Shown: positions 18,964-29,393 of the stretch, in pieces
Position numbering within the stretch: position 1 is the first letter of the stretch
Layout of the letters: each line of letters begins with the position of its first letter
Source of the DNA: Nitrospira sp. CR1.1
GTDB lineage: Bacteria > Nitrospirota > Nitrospiria > Nitrospirales > Nitrospiraceae
Direction of reading: 5' to 3'
DNA length: 64,000 nt
Assembly (NCBI GenBank): GCA_014055465.1
Contig: WIAF01000006.1
Location: 207,163 to 271,162, forward strand
The notes under the pieces: generated by a model
Seen by the model: only the letters and a program-made list of their open reading frames with translations
Databases searched by the model: none
Told to the model about the DNA's origin: nothing
Made by a program: the position numbers and the translations under genes

Positions 18964-20034
18964 TCATGGCTCCAGCAGTTCCTGCCGAATATGCTCCACC
19001 AGCTGGAAAAAAGCTGGTGGAGCCGGACCCACCGCCCCAGTGACGAGTTCAATCCCTCGCCCAGATTCGACTCCTAATCCAAGTGCCGCCGCGCGTCGGA
19101 TCTGCCGTTGATCGCCGATCCGCCTGCCCTGCAGTTTCGACAACGCGCCGAACGACCGCAGCAGCGCGATGGCCGTGAGGTCCACCGCAACTCGGTCACC
19201 GCTGCAAATGAGTAGATCCGTCTTCGAGGGGGTGCCTGATGTCGGCCCGCCCTCGATCATGATGGTGGTGCCGTCGGCCACGGTCAGCGCGGGATGAACC
19301 GCGAGATTGATTTCAGCAATGCGCTCGTGCCAATCCCCGCTCCAAAAAGTCACTGAAGGACGATAGCGCGGATGGACCGCCCCCACGAAATTTTTCAGGC
19401 TGCAGGAAAACTCTGCAAAGCGATGGGTCTTGATGACCGGCATGTTGATCACTACATCAGCTTCATGCACCGGCCTCGAGAAATAGAAATGGCCGATCGC
19501 CTTGGCTTCAGGCGGTTCAAGCCGCACCCAGGGCTCATCTTCAAGCGCCAGCACCTTGGCCCCGGCTGATTCCGCTGCCGCTCGGATCCCTGTGCTGGTC
19601 AGGTTGGCGGATGTCGGAAGGCGGATGATCCCCGACCCGTCGGCCACCACCACCTCTGCCGCGCCATTGGCCCTGACCATGTCGGCCATGGCCTTCACCA
19701 CCAGAGGATTGGTCGTCGACGGCGGCGGCTGATCGTTCAGCACATTGGGTTTCAGCAGGACACGGGTCCCGCCGAGGCCCAACCGGTCAATCCCGCCAAG
19801 CAGCTCAAGGGCGCGCGCAAGCATACGCCCGGGGTCTGTGCCGTAGACTATAACCACAAGGGAGCGGCCTTCCCGCATGAATGGATTGACCGGAATGGGC
19901 TTAGGCGAAACCAGCGGCCCCTCGGGATCGAACAGGAGATGACGTAAAATGGTCTGTGGCGAGCGCAGCAGTGCCGGCAGCAGGAGGACACCAAATCCGG
20001 CATTGTGGAAGAATTCGCGCCTTGAAAACGGCAT
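18964..20034 (-). CDS. DUF362-domain protein with Tat-type signal
   Basis: 356 residues. The N-terminus MPFSRREFFHNAGFG has the twin-arginine SRREFF motif followed by a hydrophobic run, so Tat export is likely. The rest fits DUF362: VVIVYGTDPGRMLARAL, GGTRVLLKPNVLN, a VINMPVIKTHRFAEFSCSLKN block and a late ADGTTIMIEGGP segment. No ferredoxin-like cysteine cluster is visible. DUF362 members bind metal or Fe-S in some lineages, with no settled function. The start lies 3 nt after the rhodanese stop, making it the third gene of an operon. Confidence 0.8.
   Translation of the reverse strand: MPFSRREFFHNAGFGVLLLPALLRSPQTILRHLLFDPEGPLVSPKPIPVNPFMREGRSLVVIVYGTDPGRMLARALELLGGIDRLGLGGTRVLLKPNVLNDQPPPSTTNPLVVKAMADMVRANGAAEVVVADGSGIIRLPTSANLTSTGIRAAAESAGAKVLALEDEPWVRLEPPEAKAIGHFYFSRPVHEADVVINMPVIKTHRFAEFSCSLKNFVGAVHPRYRPSVTFWSGDWHERIAEINLAVHPALTVADGTTIMIEGGPTSGTPSKTDLLICSGDRVAVDLTAIALLRSFGALSKLQGRRIGDQRQIRRAAALGLGVESGRGIELVTGAVGPAPPAFFQLVEHIRQELLEP
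18993..19023. terminator. 12-bp perfect hairpin inside the DUF362 3' end
   Basis: Arms GCTCCACCAGCT (18993-19004) and AGCTGGTGGAGC (19012-19023) with a 7-nt purine loop. It begins 33 nt after the ompH stop and lies inside the convergent DUF362 coding end. No T-run follows on either strand, so it may be a Rho-independent-like brake or an mRNA end protector. Function inferred. Confidence 0.4.
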
Positions 20035-20037
20035 GCG

Positions 20038-20418
20038 TTAGGGACGCCGCCCTTTCTCAATCGGGTATCCGGCGGCGCGCCATGCCTTGATGCCACCGTC
20101 CATCGAAATCACATTTGTATAACCCATTTGGCGGAGGCTGTCGGCAGCCAATACCGACCGATACCCGCCACCGCAATACAACACGATCGGCTCCTGCCTG
20201 TTGGGAATCGCCGTTTCAATATCACGCTCGATCACACCCTTGCCGATGTGGATGGCCCCTGCCGCATGGTCCTGACAGAATTCGTCATCCTCCCGGACGT
20301 CAACAAAGTAGAACCGTTCGCCGCGATCCAGTCGGAGTTTCACATCAGATGCGGTACATTCGCACACGCGGGCCCGCGCTTCATCCACGACTTTTAAGAA
20401 TCCCGGGTTATGCTTCAC
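20038..20418 (-). CDS. Rhodanese-domain protein
   Basis: 126 residues from a GTG at 20418. That GTG overlaps the TGA of the radical SAM gene (GTGA) and has a strong GAGGAGGAG site just upstream. A single rhodanese domain: FVDVREDDEF at about 38-47 and the active-site loop CGGGYRS starting at Cys82. Cytoplasmic; such proteins move sulfane sulfur. Its coupling to a radical SAM protein and a Tat-exported DUF362 protein suggests a sulfur or metal-cofactor role for the operon, which is an inference. Confidence 0.88.
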   Translation of the reverse strand: MKHNPGFLKVVDEARARVCECTASDVKLRLDRGERFYFVDVREDDEFCQDHAAGAIHIGKGVIERDIETAIPNRQEPIVLYCGGGYRSVLAADSLRQMGYTNVISMDGGIKAWRAAGYPIEKGRRP

Positions 20419-21524
20419 AGCGACTCCTCCTCGCAAAACAGCGATTGTTGCCCCGTCGGGCGCCGAAACGTCTGCGGAACGGGCAACTCATCCGACATGA
20501 AGCCGGCACGCCTGCGTCCCAACTCGAATAACTGCTCGATACAGCGCCAATAGGTCCCCCTGCCATGATGCCGGCTGAAAAATTCCGCGTCGCTCAAGGC
20601 TCCCCCGCGAACCTCCCGAATGCGATGCATGATTTTCGAAACCCGATCGGGAAAGGCCTCGCACAGACGCTCAATAAAGACCTGCTCGACATGTCCCGGT
20701 AACCGAAGCAGACTCCAGGTCGCAGAGGTCGCTCCCGCCTGCTTGGCACGGGACAGTATTTCAGGAATGGCCTGTTCGTTCAAACCCGGGATGATCGGCG
20801 CCACGGAAATTCCAGTAGGAATGCCGGCCTCGGAAAGCATACGCATCGCCTCAAAGCGCGCACTGATGCCGGGAGCCTGCGGCTCCACCGCACGCGCGGT
20901 TTCATCATCGGCAAAGGCGATACTGAAGTAGACGCGAATCCAGGCCTGCTCGTGCAATTGAGTGAACACATCCAAATCACGTGTTAACATTGCGCCTTTT
21001 GTGATAAGGCTCACGGGATTTCGGTACTCCGCACAGACGTCGAGACAGGCTCGGGTCAAACCGAGCGTCGCCTCGATGGGTTGATAACAGTCGGTGTTGC
21101 CCGAAAACACCACTAACTCGCCTTTCCAGGTTGGCTTCTCGAATGCCCGACGCAAGAGAGTTGCCGCCCGACGCTTCAGCACGATCTTCGACTCAAAATC
21201 GCTTCCGGCGCCGAACCCCCAATACTCATGGGATGGGCGCGCGTAACAGTAGGCGCAGGCGTGAAAACAGCCCCGGTAGGGATTCACGCTCCATTGAAAC
21301 GGGAGATCAGGGCTGTCGTTCCGGCTGAGAATCTGCTGCGTCTTATCTTCAAACAGCTGAATGCGGGCGCGCATGGCTGGCTCAAGCGCTTCACGCTGCA
21401 CTGTTTCAAATCGATTGGGAGGATTGGAGACGGGCTTCACGCGGGCTATGGTGCCGCCCCGCCCGCGCGTTGTCAATGACGCCGGGCTTGATGAGGCGTC
21501 ATCGCGGGGTGAGACCCGTTTCAT
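20415..21524 (-). CDS. Radical SAM protein (PA0069/SplB-like family)
   Basis: 369 residues. The [4Fe-4S] site is CFHACAYC: Cys86, Cys90 and Cys93, in [20 protein letters not shown], which marks the PA0069/Rv2578c group related to spore photoproduct lyase. [16 protein letters not shown] and SLITKGAML follow as expected. The biochemical role of this group is not established. The N-terminal ~35 residues are low complexity, so the true start could be a little downstream. It is the first gene of the three-gene operon and is divergent from serS. Confidence 0.88.
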   Translation of the reverse strand: MKRVSPRDDASSSPASLTTRGRGGTIARVKPVSNPPNRFETVQREALEPAMRARIQLFEDKTQQILSRNDSPDLPFQWSVNPYRGCFHACAYCYARPSHEYWGFGAGSDFESKIVLKRRAATLLRRAFEKPTWKGELVVFSGNTDCYQPIEATLGLTRACLDVCAEYRNPVSLITKGAMLTRDLDVFTQLHEQAWIRVYFSIAFADDETARAVEPQAPGISARFEAMRMLSEAGIPTGISVAPIIPGLNEQAIPEILSRAKQAGATSATWSLLRLPGHVEQVFIERLCEAFPDRVSKIMHRIREVRGGALSDAEFFSRHHGRGTYWRCIEQLFELGRRRAGFMSDELPVPQTFRRPTGQQSLFCEEESL

Positions 21525-21552
21525 TGACTACGCTGGCATCGGGTGTTAAATT
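21524..21552 (+). promoter_or_regulatory. Sigma-70-type promoter of serS
   Basis: TTGACT at 21524-21529, 17-nt spacer, TAAATT at 21547-21552, 25 nt before the serS ATG. It overlaps the start codon of the divergent radical SAM gene. Confidence 0.5.
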
Positions 21553-21577
21553 TCTGGCCGCTTCAACGGGAGAGGAT

Positions 21578-22867
21578 ATGTACGATCTTCGAGTATTGCG
21601 GGAGAGCCTGGACGAACTTCGTGACCGGTTAGGGGCACGCGGGAAGGACGTCGCCTGGGAGGATCTGAGGAAATTGACGGAGGATCGTCGTACCCAGACG
21701 ATTCAGGTTGAAGAACTTCGGCACCAGCTCAAAAAGGGTTCCGAGGAAGTCGCCCGCCTCAAACGAGAGAAGCAACCTGCCGAAGAGGCCATGGCGGCCA
21801 TGAAGGCCGTGGGAGACACCATCAAGAGTTTTGAGGACCGGCTTCGTGTGATCGAGGAACAGTTGGCCCACATCGCGCTCCGCATTCCCAATCTCCCGCA
21901 CGCCTCCGTGCCGGCTGGTCATAACGAGGCGGATAATGTGGAAGTTCGTCGATGGGGATCGCCGCCGCAACTCTCTGCGCCGGCGCAATCGCATTGGGAT
22001 CTTGGCGAAGCGTTAGGCATTCTGGATTTTGACCGCGCGGTGCGCATGGCCAAAGCCCGCTTTGCCGTCCTGACCGGGCTAGGCGCCCGTCTCGAGCGGG
22101 CGCTCATCAACTATATGCTGGATATGCATACCACCCAACACGGCTATCGCGAGGTGATGCCGCCGCTCATGGTGAATCGCGCCGCCATGACCGGGACCGG
22201 ACAATTGCCGAAGTTCGAAGAAGACCTGTTCCAGATGCGAGACGAGGAGCTGTTCTTGATCCCTACCGCAGAAGTGCCGGTCACCAATCTGCACCGCGAA
22301 GAGGTCTTGCCGGAAGATACTTTGCCAATTCGCTATACGGCCTATACCCCCTGCTTCAGACGCGAAGCCGGTTCCTACGGCAAAGACACGCGCGGCCTCA
22401 TTCGTCTTCACCAATTCAACAAGGTGGAGCTCGTCGTCTTCGCGAAACCCGAACAGTCCTATGATGAACTGGAGCGGCTCACTTCTCATGCCGAAGCCGT
22501 GCTTCAAGGACTGGGATTGCACTATCGCGTGGTGACGCTTTCCGCGGGCGACATGGGATTTTCTGCGGCAAAGACCTATGACATTGAGGTATGGTTGCCA
22601 TCGCAGCAGACGTTTCGCGAAATCTCCTCCTGCAGTAATTTCGAAGCGTTTCAAGCCAGGCGAGCGAACATTCGGTGCCGTGCTAAGGCTGGGAAAAAAG
22701 ATTCCAAACCGGAATTCGTTCATACGTTAAACGGCTCGGGCCTGGCAGTCGGCAGAACCCTGGTTGCCATTCTCGAGAATTACCAGCAGCCGGATGGTAC
22801 CGTGGCTATTCCAGCAGTGTTACAACCGTATATGGGTGGGATTCAGACGATCGCACGATCCTCATAG
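21578..22867 (+). CDS. serS: Seryl-tRNA synthetase
   Basis: 429 residues from the ATG at 21578 (GGGAGAGGAT upstream). It charges tRNA-Ser with serine. The N-terminal coiled-coil arm that grips the long variable arm of tRNA-Ser is at about 30-105. Class II motif 2 ([16 protein letters not shown]) and motif 3 ([20 protein letters not shown]) are both intact. A tRNA-Ser gene follows 22 nt later on the same strand. Confidence 0.97.
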   Translation: MYDLRVLRESLDELRDRLGARGKDVAWEDLRKLTEDRRTQTIQVEELRHQLKKGSEEVARLKREKQPAEEAMAAMKAVGDTIKSFEDRLRVIEEQLAHIALRIPNLPHASVPAGHNEADNVEVRRWGSPPQLSAPAQSHWDLGEALGILDFDRAVRMAKARFAVLTGLGARLERALINYMLDMHTTQHGYREVMPPLMVNRAAMTGTGQLPKFEEDLFQMRDEELFLIPTAEVPVTNLHREEVLPEDTLPIRYTAYTPCFRREAGSYGKDTRGLIRLHQFNKVELVVFAKPEQSYDELERLTSHAEAVLQGLGLHYRVVTLSAGDMGFSAAKTYDIEVWLPSQQTFREISSCSNFEAFQARRANIRCRAKAGKKDSKPEFVHTLNGSGLAVGRTLVAILENYQQPDGTVAIPAVLQPYMGGIQTIARSS

Positions 22868-22889
22868 TCAACGTGTCCTGGCCTGGTGT

Positions 22890-22979
22890 GGAGGGGTGAC
22901 GGAGTGGCCGAACGTGCCGGTCTTGAAAACCGGAGATGGGGTAACCTATCCGCGAGTTCAAATCTCGCCCCCTCCGCCA
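22890..22979 (+). tRNA. tRNA-Ser (anticodon TGA)
   Basis: A 7-bp acceptor stem pairs GGAGGGG with CCCCTCC. The anticodon stem CCGGT/ACCGG has the loop CTTGAAA, so the anticodon is TGA (22924-22926). A long variable arm and the T-arm GCGAG-TTCAAAT-CTCGC are present, and CCA is encoded at 22977-22979. It sits 22 nt downstream of serS. A recombinase remnant begins within ~100 nt of its 3' end. Confidence 0.95.
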
Positions 22980-23494
22980 AATTTCAATGAATTATCCACA
23001 CACATAGATCCAACCAACTCGCTTGTCCCGATAATTGTAACCGTGACGGTAACTCCGCTATCCTCTCCTTCGATTCAACCCTTCTGCTGCCTGATTTAGG
23101 TCTTCGCCAGTCGTCACGTTGCCTCAGGCGAACACGCTGCTCGTTTTGTGCCCGGTGATCTTCATGGCGACCGTCTTAGGCCCCCCGCGCGGATGAGGTA
23201 AGGACTCCTGTACGCCTCAGGTCGTGAAAGGTCTTACCACGGATTCCAACTCGTTGACACACGAGGAACTACAGTTGAGGAAGGAGTATCGAAAGACCTG
23301 CAAGGGACATCACACCAGCTTGTCAGTCTTGGTTTGCTGGGCGGGAAGCGAACACAGCCACTCTCATTTCGCGAGCGTGGTATGTTCCCATTTCGAGCCG
23401 TTGGCGCGGCGGCTAGATTTTGAGAGAGATTGGCTCGGGCGCTGATTGCGGGTTTGCCCCTATTCAGTCGTGGAAGGAGTTTTGAGGCGGCCGC
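22980..23494. other. Gene-free stretch with decayed integrase
   Basis: Apart from the recombinase remnant at 23062-23245 I see no supported gene. The open frame at 23224-23445 is antisense to and beyond that remnant and has no protein-like features. Confidence 0.5.
23062..23245 (-). pseudogene. Tyrosine recombinase (phage-type integrase), C-terminal remnant
   Basis: Reading the minus strand from 23245, one frame gives GKTFHDLRRTGV, the conserved His-x-x-Arg box of tyrosine recombinases. A shifted frame then gives PKTVAMKITGHKTSSVF, the second catalytic box (GHKT) with its usual neighbour residues, followed at once by TGA where a tyrosine segment should come. A further shift gives a short helical tail. 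At least one frameshift and one stop separate the boxes, so the gene is dead. Its position next to a tRNA 3' end is the classic place for an integrative element. Confidence 0.6.
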
Positions 23495-26290
23495 TTAATT
23501 GGACGTAGCAGACAGCCATTTTTCGATCACCACGGCTAGCTCCTCTTTCCTCACGGGCTTACTGAGGTAGTCGTTCATACCCGCAGCCAAACAACGTTGA
23601 GCATCTTCACGCATGGCATTCGCCGTCAGGGCGATGATTGGAGTCTGACGACTCGCGTGACAACGTTCATTCATCCGAATCTTTTCCGTCGCTTGGAGTC
23701 CATCGAGTTCGGGCATTTGCCAATCCATTAACACCGCCGCGTAAGGAATACGAGCCACTGCTTCAACCGCTTCGAGACCGTTTGCCGCCACATCGGCGCG
23801 GTAGCCCAATTTTTCCAACATTCGAACAATCACCTTTTGGTTAAAGATGTTGTCCTCCGCGACCAAGATGCGCGGACGCCTGGCGGAAGCCGCTTCCCCT
23901 ATCACATGCCGCGTGATCAACACACGAGCAGGCTCCTCCGAGCGCCTCGCAGCGGAGGTATTCGTCTCTCCCAAAATCATACACAGGCAATCATGCAATT
24001 GAGCACGACGCACGGGCTTGGTCAGATAGGCTGCGATTCCCGCGGCTCGAGCCTGCTCGGCCTGCCCGCGTATGCCAACTGATGTCAACAGCAATAGCCG
24101 CGTGTCGCTCAAGAGGGGATCCGTGCTTATAACTCGCCCTAACTCAAATCCATCCATGTCGGGCATCTGCAAGTCGAGAATGGCCGCATCAAATGGCGTT
24201 CCGTGGGCATGCGCCGCTCTCAAGAGTTCGAGCGCCTGAGGTCCGCCAGACGCAGAGGTACTCGGCATCTCCCACTGTGCGGCATATTGCTCCAGAATAC
24301 ATCGGTTGGTGGCGTTGTCATCCACGATGCAGAGACGCTTTCCCTTGAGAACGCCTCCGGGTATAGTCGGAATGGGCACGGGGTTGGTTTGCTTGGTCAA
24401 CGCTATGGTAAATCGAAATGTCGTGCCCTGACCGACTTCACTCTCCAGGACGATTTGGCCACCCATCTGTTCCACCAACTGCCTGCAGATGGCGAGGCCG
24501 AGCCCGGTCCCTCCAAACTTTCTGGTCGTGGAACTATCGGCCTGGGAAAAGGGTTGGAATAGCCCGGCTTGAGCTTCTTTCGGAATACCTATGCCCGTAT
24601 CCTTCACCGCGAACTGGAGTTGGACCTGGTCGCCTTGTTCCGCTACCCGCGTCACATGGATCATGACTTCGCCGCAGGACGTAAATTTCACCGCATTGGC
24701 TGTCAAATTGACGAGAATTTGCCGCAATCGGCCAGGATCACCCCGTAAGGATTCCGGCACGTCCGCATGCAACAGACAGCCCAATTCCAATCCCTTCCGT
24801 TGCGCCTCTTCAATGGACAGGTCTAAGGCTTCCTCAACTGTCGTCCGAAGATCAAAATCGATCTGCTCAAGCTTGAGCGCACCGGCCTCAAACTTCGAAA
24901 AATCCAGAATATCGTTGATGATATTGAGCAGGCTTTCGCTGGAACGCCGGACGATCTCGACATACTCGCGCTGTTCAGATGTCAAGGACGTGTCAATCAA
25001 CAGGCCTGTCATTCCGATGATCCCATTCATTGGCGTTCGAATCTCATGACTCATGGTCGCCAGGAAGGCGGATTTTGCTACAGTTGCCGCTTGAGCCTCG
25101 ACTACGGCCTGATCCAATTCGCGATTCTTCTCCTCGAGTGTTTGCGCATACGCATTCACACTGGCTTGGCTCTCACGGAGGGATGCTTCTGCTGCTTTGG
25201 CAGTCCGACTTTCGTGCTGGGCGGAACGATGTTCTTTTTGCACCCGTTTCATCGTCCACAGCAAGATGCCGAAGGTGGGAAACACCACGACACTCCCCGC
25301 GAGACTCAGATTCCAGAGAATGGAATGGACTCGTCTCAAGACGTCGTCCCGATCCACATGCATGAGGACCGTCCAGCGCATCCCTTCGAACGTACCGAGA
25401 GCGTGCGTTTTGCTGTACCCACTGATAATCGGAACGTGACGATGGGGATGCGCTTCCTCCACAAATCCGGAGGCGAACTGCTCCGCCAGGAGAGCAGAGG
25501 ACAGGCCTAACTGCTTGAGATTGACATTCCCTTTAAACTGTAATTCGGACTCAATAAAGGCCATGCCTGGCTCCGTCAGAAATTCATATGCCAAGCCACC
25601 CTGCAATCCATCACGCTGTTGATACGCCACCAGGCTTTGAATCAGCACATTCTCCAGGCTGGTTGTGGAGACACGTGTCGTCATGGATCCAAGAAATTCT
25701 CCCCGGGGTCCTTTCAGCGGGGCGGTGAAGGCGATTGCGTCGACGCCTCCCATGATGGCGAATGGTTCCACATCGCCGGCATAAATCGATTCCCCACGCA
25801 ACATTGCCTGAAACCACGGCTCAGCACCGTAGTCACGGCCAACGGTTGTCGGGTCGGTTGCGACGACAACCTGTCCCCGCTCATTCGTAATCCCCAGCCA
25901 CAGGTATTCCGGATACAAGTCCTTCATGCGATGTATATACTCATGCTGGTATGTCCGATCGCCAGGCCGAGCGCTGATAAGACTGGCCGCCATTAGGACA
26001 TTGCTATAGCGTTCGAACAAAAAGCGGTCCAGTTTGTCGGCCACATCCGTTGCGGCCAGGGCCACCGTTTCACCGGATGAGGCCACGAGGCGCGCTTCAA
26101 CATAATGTAATGCCAACGCACTCATTGCGACGGTGACAAGCAGAAGAATCAGCACCAGCGGGGGAAGCCACGCATAAAGACGAGAGGGGCTTTGCTGAGG
26201 GGTAATCCTATCCGAAGCCCGGGGCGCCTGTGCACCGGAGTTCACAACCATGGGACTTGCAGATCCCCCCGTCGCCTGTGGCTCTTCCAT
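23495..26290 (-). CDS. Hybrid sensor histidine kinase with two receiver domains
   Basis: 931 residues from the ATG at 26290 (GGAAGGA upstream); a GTG at 26314 would add 8. Order: TM1 at about residues 36-60, an extracytoplasmic Cache-type sensor (to about 318), TM2 at about 325-345, a coiled coil, a HisKA domain with His415 ([10 protein letters not shown]), an ATPase domain with N, G1 and G2 boxes ([14 protein letters not shown]), then two receivers ([11 protein letters not shown] and [11 protein letters not shown]). No HPt domain is fused, so the phosphate must leave through a separate HPt protein or the kinase regulates itself. No response regulator is adjacent. Confidence 0.92.
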   Translation of the reverse strand: MEEPQATGGSASPMVVNSGAQAPRASDRITPQQSPSRLYAWLPPLVLILLLVTVAMSALALHYVEARLVASSGETVALAATDVADKLDRFLFERYSNVLMAASLISARPGDRTYQHEYIHRMKDLYPEYLWLGITNERGQVVVATDPTTVGRDYGAEPWFQAMLRGESIYAGDVEPFAIMGGVDAIAFTAPLKGPRGEFLGSMTTRVSTTSLENVLIQSLVAYQQRDGLQGGLAYEFLTEPGMAFIESELQFKGNVNLKQLGLSSALLAEQFASGFVEEAHPHRHVPIISGYSKTHALGTFEGMRWTVLMHVDRDDVLRRVHSILWNLSLAGSVVVFPTFGILLWTMKRVQKEHRSAQHESRTAKAAEASLRESQASVNAYAQTLEEKNRELDQAVVEAQAATVAKSAFLATMSHEIRTPMNGIIGMTGLLIDTSLTSEQREYVEIVRRSSESLLNIINDILDFSKFEAGALKLEQIDFDLRTTVEEALDLSIEEAQRKGLELGCLLHADVPESLRGDPGRLRQILVNLTANAVKFTSCGEVMIHVTRVAEQGDQVQLQFAVKDTGIGIPKEAQAGLFQPFSQADSSTTRKFGGTGLGLAICRQLVEQMGGQIVLESEVGQGTTFRFTIALTKQTNPVPIPTIPGGVLKGKRLCIVDDNATNRCILEQYAAQWEMPSTSASGGPQALELLRAAHAHGTPFDAAILDLQMPDMDGFELGRVISTDPLLSDTRLLLLTSVGIRGQAEQARAAGIAAYLTKPVRRAQLHDCLCMILGETNTSAARRSEEPARVLITRHVIGEAASARRPRILVAEDNIFNQKVIVRMLEKLGYRADVAANGLEAVEAVARIPYAAVLMDWQMPELDGLQATEKIRMNERCHASRQTPIIALTANAMREDAQRCLAAGMNDYLSKPVRKEELAVVIEKWLSATSN

Positions 26291-26674
26291 AGTCCGTCCT
26301 TCCGCAGCTTTCACTCAACCAGACACAGCAAGTGAAGTGCGCCTGCTGCCGCGTTCAGCATAGGGGCCAAATAGCGATTCCCCAATGACCATGGACCGGC
26401 TTCACGTGTCTGGTGCCCCCGGACACTCTGTCTAGCAAACGCATACATTCAACTGCAGGACTGTTCCTTCACGACCTGACCGCCATGCCATCGAGATCGC
26501 GATTGATTGAATACTCCGAACCTGAATTAATTATGGCAATAACTTAGGTATCTACACGCGTTACTAACGCGCCTGTCCGATGCCGCCGGACGCGGCTCAG
26601 TCCCAACACGTGACAACTCCGCCGTTCCGAGACACCCCACACGCAGGCCCTCACGCGTCGGACGTCTTCCAGTC

Positions 26675-26890
26675 TCAAGAGGAGGGTTTCAACGCCTCCC
26701 GCAACATATCGCTGCCCAGAACCAGATCGCCGATCTTCTGTTTCACCTTCTTTGTCTGCTCGTCCTTCATGGCTTCTTCATCTCGAGAACGACTGCGGAA
26801 TGCATTCTCCGCGCTCAGCACAGGCTTCTCTCGCCAGCCCTCCACCTCGGCCACGATCAGGCTATGCTGATAAGCCGCTTCAGCCACGAG
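26675..26890 (-). pseudogene. IS3-family OrfA-like fragment
   Basis: The minus strand encodes LIVAEVEGWREK, then RDEEAMKDEQTKKVKQKIGD and REALKP. This is the helical end of an IS3-type OrfA (helix-turn-helix plus leucine-zipper region). The N-terminal HTH part is missing and no OrfB follows in the right place, so it is a fragment. Confidence 0.5.
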
Positions 26891-27271
26891 GTTTCGTCTT
26901 TCACGATACCGACCACCAACGTCACCCGGGTTTGGCTGTCCACCATTCAATCAGGTTGATAGCTTCTGCTGACATCTCGCCATCCTTGGTCCCCCAGGAC
27001 CACGTCTTGAAGTCGGGCTCAATTTCAAAGGGAGCATAATCAATGGACCCAACCGGCTGCCAAGAGAGTTCAAGCTGTATGAACGAGGACGGACTGCGGG
27101 CATATATCCGGCCTCTAAGCGAACTGCAGATGGCAGTTTAGGCCGTGATGGAATGTGCGCTCTTGCGCCTTCTCAGAATAGCGGCCTTCGATGACCGGCT
27201 CCTCTTCCAGGGCGAGAAAGAGCGGGTCCGACCATGTCGCCATCAACCGGGTTCACCTTTTTTTGATCGCC

Positions 27272-27361
27272 GGTGTCGTGCGCTGGCAAGGCCCAGATGA
27301 TCCGTGCGTTCTTATTGGGTACCGCCACGCAAGCCCTCTGTGCCACTCGCTCGCCGAGCAC
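27272..27361 (-). pseudogene. Transposase fragment, IS110-like C-terminus
   Basis: Minus-strand frame ERVAQRACVAVPNKNARIIW followed by ALPAHDT. The KNARIIWAL block is typical of the end of IS110-family transposases. Only about 30 residues are recognisable. Confidence 0.45.
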
Positions 27362-27641
27362 CTCCTGCTCCACATCCACGATACCGAGTGGGTAGTTAAG
27401 TGATATCGCAATGACTTTATCGGTGTTATTTATGCCTGCCTTAATCATAAAGTGCGCTGTAGGAACGCTCCGTCTCGAAGTACGGTGACGCCCAGCCGCC
27501 CCAAATACTCATGCGCGGGCTGTCCCGAGGCAGGACATCTAGTGGGTAATGGACCACGCTTCCAACATGGTCAAAAGCTTGCTCGATCAGGCACACGCGA
27601 AGGGGTACAATATTCCCCAGGTTTCGACGACTGATAACTGA

Positions 27642-27943
27642 TCAGGGTTGATGCCGTTGGGCCGGTTGTGAGGTGTCTTCATCAGAGGGGATGACGTCCT
27701 CAACGATGTGCTGACCTTGACGTTGACCGGGACACTCATTCGAAGCCAAGTCCCCGAGTGAGCCGTGGGAAGGACGATGCGTGTAGTCGCACCGCCTATT
27801 CCTTAATGGCCCACTCGGTAGCCAACGATGCGAACGAGTAACACGTTCAGGCAATGGTCGCGGAGACGCCCGTTGAATGATTCAATCCAGGCACTTTCCA
27901 CTGGCTTGCCGGGACGAATGAAGTCGAGTTGGATCCCGCGCCG
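27642..27943 (-). pseudogene. IS3-family OrfB remnant, frameshifted
   Basis: One minus-strand frame gives RGIQLDFIRPGKPVESAWIE then SFNGRLRDHCLN, the end of the DDE integrase core including the catalytic-Glu region. After a frame change, DYTHRPSHGSLGDL (normally the ...RPHSSLG... motif) follows. The upstream part of OrfB with the first two catalytic aspartates is not visible. Confidence 0.6.
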
Positions 27944-28529
27944 ATAGTCCCAATTTCCCAGGATCGCGATAAAACCCCATCCCATGATTCACTGCGATTG
28001 AGCAGGACACTGCTGGTCTGTCCAATACACGCCGACCTTCGTCCAGACAGACTATCCATCCTGACAACTACGCACTTGCGTGAACAGCCGACCGCGTGGT
28101 TGACTGAAAAAGGGTGAAGGTCTCTGCCTTGGTAGTGCCCACCCAGGGCGGGAAGAGGTCTCGGCATCCTCCTGGCGGGATCTGCCTTCACCCCCAAAAC
28201 CTCAACAATCAGATCACTTCTTCTTGCCCCACGATGACAGGCTCCACCAGCCGAGGCTGTTCCAACCTCTCACAAACCAAAATAATACGCTGAACAATTC
28301 ATCTCAAGTCATTGATACAGAATACTTTTCATAAACATATCCACCCCGCATAATCTGCAGAACATTTCCATTCCATCCCCCCTCTTTTGCTCCCTCGCCA
28401 TCCCCTCCTCCACGGTATTCTCACCCTCCTACTTGCTCGGTATTGTTGAGCATGCACGCATCACCCCCCACAGAAAAGTCCGTCGGCCTGAAGCGCGACG
28501 CAATTCCGTTTCAATTCACCGGAGGTCGT

Positions 28530-28730
28530 ATGCACAAACAAGTAGGAAGAATCGGTTCCGTGCGCCGAGAACTTCACGGGAAGGCCTGCCCTTTTTGCGG
28601 AGGACAGAAGTATCAACTTGTGCTTCGTGCTGCCACGCTTCCATCTACCGACGGCCTCCTCGCTCGCTGCAGCCAATGTCAACGAACCAAAGAAGTTGAT
28701 GAAGATCTTGGCCGCATCCTCTGGATGTAG
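28530..28730 (+). CDS. Mini zinc-ribbon protein
   Basis: 66 residues from the ATG at 28530, with a perfect GGAGG site 5 nt before it. Two CxxC pairs (ACPFCGG and RCSQCQR) about 26 residues apart form a likely zinc ribbon. The N-terminus is basic and the C-terminus acidic. Small proteins of this kind bind nucleic acid or protein partners; no family is assigned. It stands alone at the edge of the decayed IS region. Confidence 0.55.
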   Translation: MHKQVGRIGSVRRELHGKACPFCGGQKYQLVLRAATLPSTDGLLARCSQCQRTKEVDEDLGRILWM

Positions 28731-28781
28731 CAACCGGGCCCTTCAATTTCTCCACGAATAACGGTCGAAGCACGAGGATCC

Positions 28782-29057
28782 ATGGCGAACGCTCACAGAT
28801 CGATCAAATCTCGAACCCATCAGAAGTCACATGCCCTGCGGATGCTCCTGACGAGCGGGGTGATCCGGGCGGCCGACGTGGATCCTCCAGAGATATCCGA
28901 CGCACGATTCCAAACGAGCCCTACCCGCACACTCTTCCCAAGCAAATCAGTGCATACCAAACTGATTCACACGACAGGGCACAAACGGCACTTGGGCCTA
29001 CTTGCCCACTGGCATACCACCTTCGTCGATATCCTCAGGGAATTCGGAAAACGGTAA
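28782..29057 (+). CDS. Hypothetical small basic protein
   Basis: A 91-codon frame with an ATG at 28782, 51 nt after the zinc-ribbon gene on the same strand. The product is rich in His, Lys, Arg and Thr, with no motif or TM segment, and the ribosome site is weak (CGAGGATCC). It may be real or chance. Confidence 0.3.
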   Translation: MANAHRSIKSRTHQKSHALRMLLTSGVIRAADVDPPEISDARFQTSPTRTLFPSKSVHTKLIHTTGHKRHLGLLAHWHTTFVDILREFGKR

Positions 29058-29123
29058 CGCTGACATGCCCTCCCCGCCGTCTCACTGCATAGAGAGAAGC
29101 GCAAAATCCTTCGCGAGAATCAC

Positions 29124-29153
29124 TTGAGTGCGATCCATGCTCTAGGGTATGAT
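29124..29153 (+). promoter_or_regulatory. Promoter of the tRNA-Ser/tRNA-Phe pair
   Basis: TTGAGT at 29124-29129, 18-nt spacer, TATGAT at 29148-29153, ending 77 nt before the mature tRNA-Ser(GCT) start. Confidence 0.5.
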
Positions 29154-29230
29154 CCCCCTTCTTTGAGTGGAACAGGATCCTAGTCGACGGCGTCCAGGCG
29201 CGAGAGATCCACACACAGTCTGTGGCTTGC

Positions 29231-29321
29231 GGAGAGGTGGCCGAGTGGCCGAAGGCACCGGTTTGCTAAACCGGCACAGGTCAAAAGCCTGTCGCGGGTT
29301 CAAATCCCGCCCTCTCCGCCA
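29231..29321 (+). tRNA. tRNA-Ser (anticodon GCT)
   Basis: The acceptor GGAGAGG pairs with CCTCTCC. The anticodon stem CCGGT/ACCGG has the loop TTGCTAA, so the anticodon is GCT. A long variable arm and the T-arm GCGGG-TTCAAAT-CCCGC are present, with encoded CCA at 29319-29321. Confidence 0.95.
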
Positions 29322-29393
29322 CACCCACGATGAAGAGTTGATTTTTGGACGGTGATACTGTAGACAGAAACCCCTCTCAAATTCTTCCGGAAT

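Larger units (their letters stand above)
26291..28529. other. Decayed mobile-element region
   Basis: About 2.2 kb with no intact gene. Three transposase scraps are recognisable on the minus strand (26675-26890, 27272-27361, 27642-27943). Nothing else is supported in 26291-26674, 26891-27271 or 27944-28529. Confidence 0.6.

Noticed and set aside
23224..23445. 73-codon frame after tRNA-Ser
   Set aside because: It overlaps the recombinase remnant on the other strand and has no ribosome site or motif.
22890..29321. tRNA-Ser(TGA) and tRNA-Ser(GCT) 3' ends as an attachment-site pair
   Set aside because: Similarity is only what tRNA-Ser genes share (T-arm and CCA). The segments are not identical, and both tRNAs are complete.
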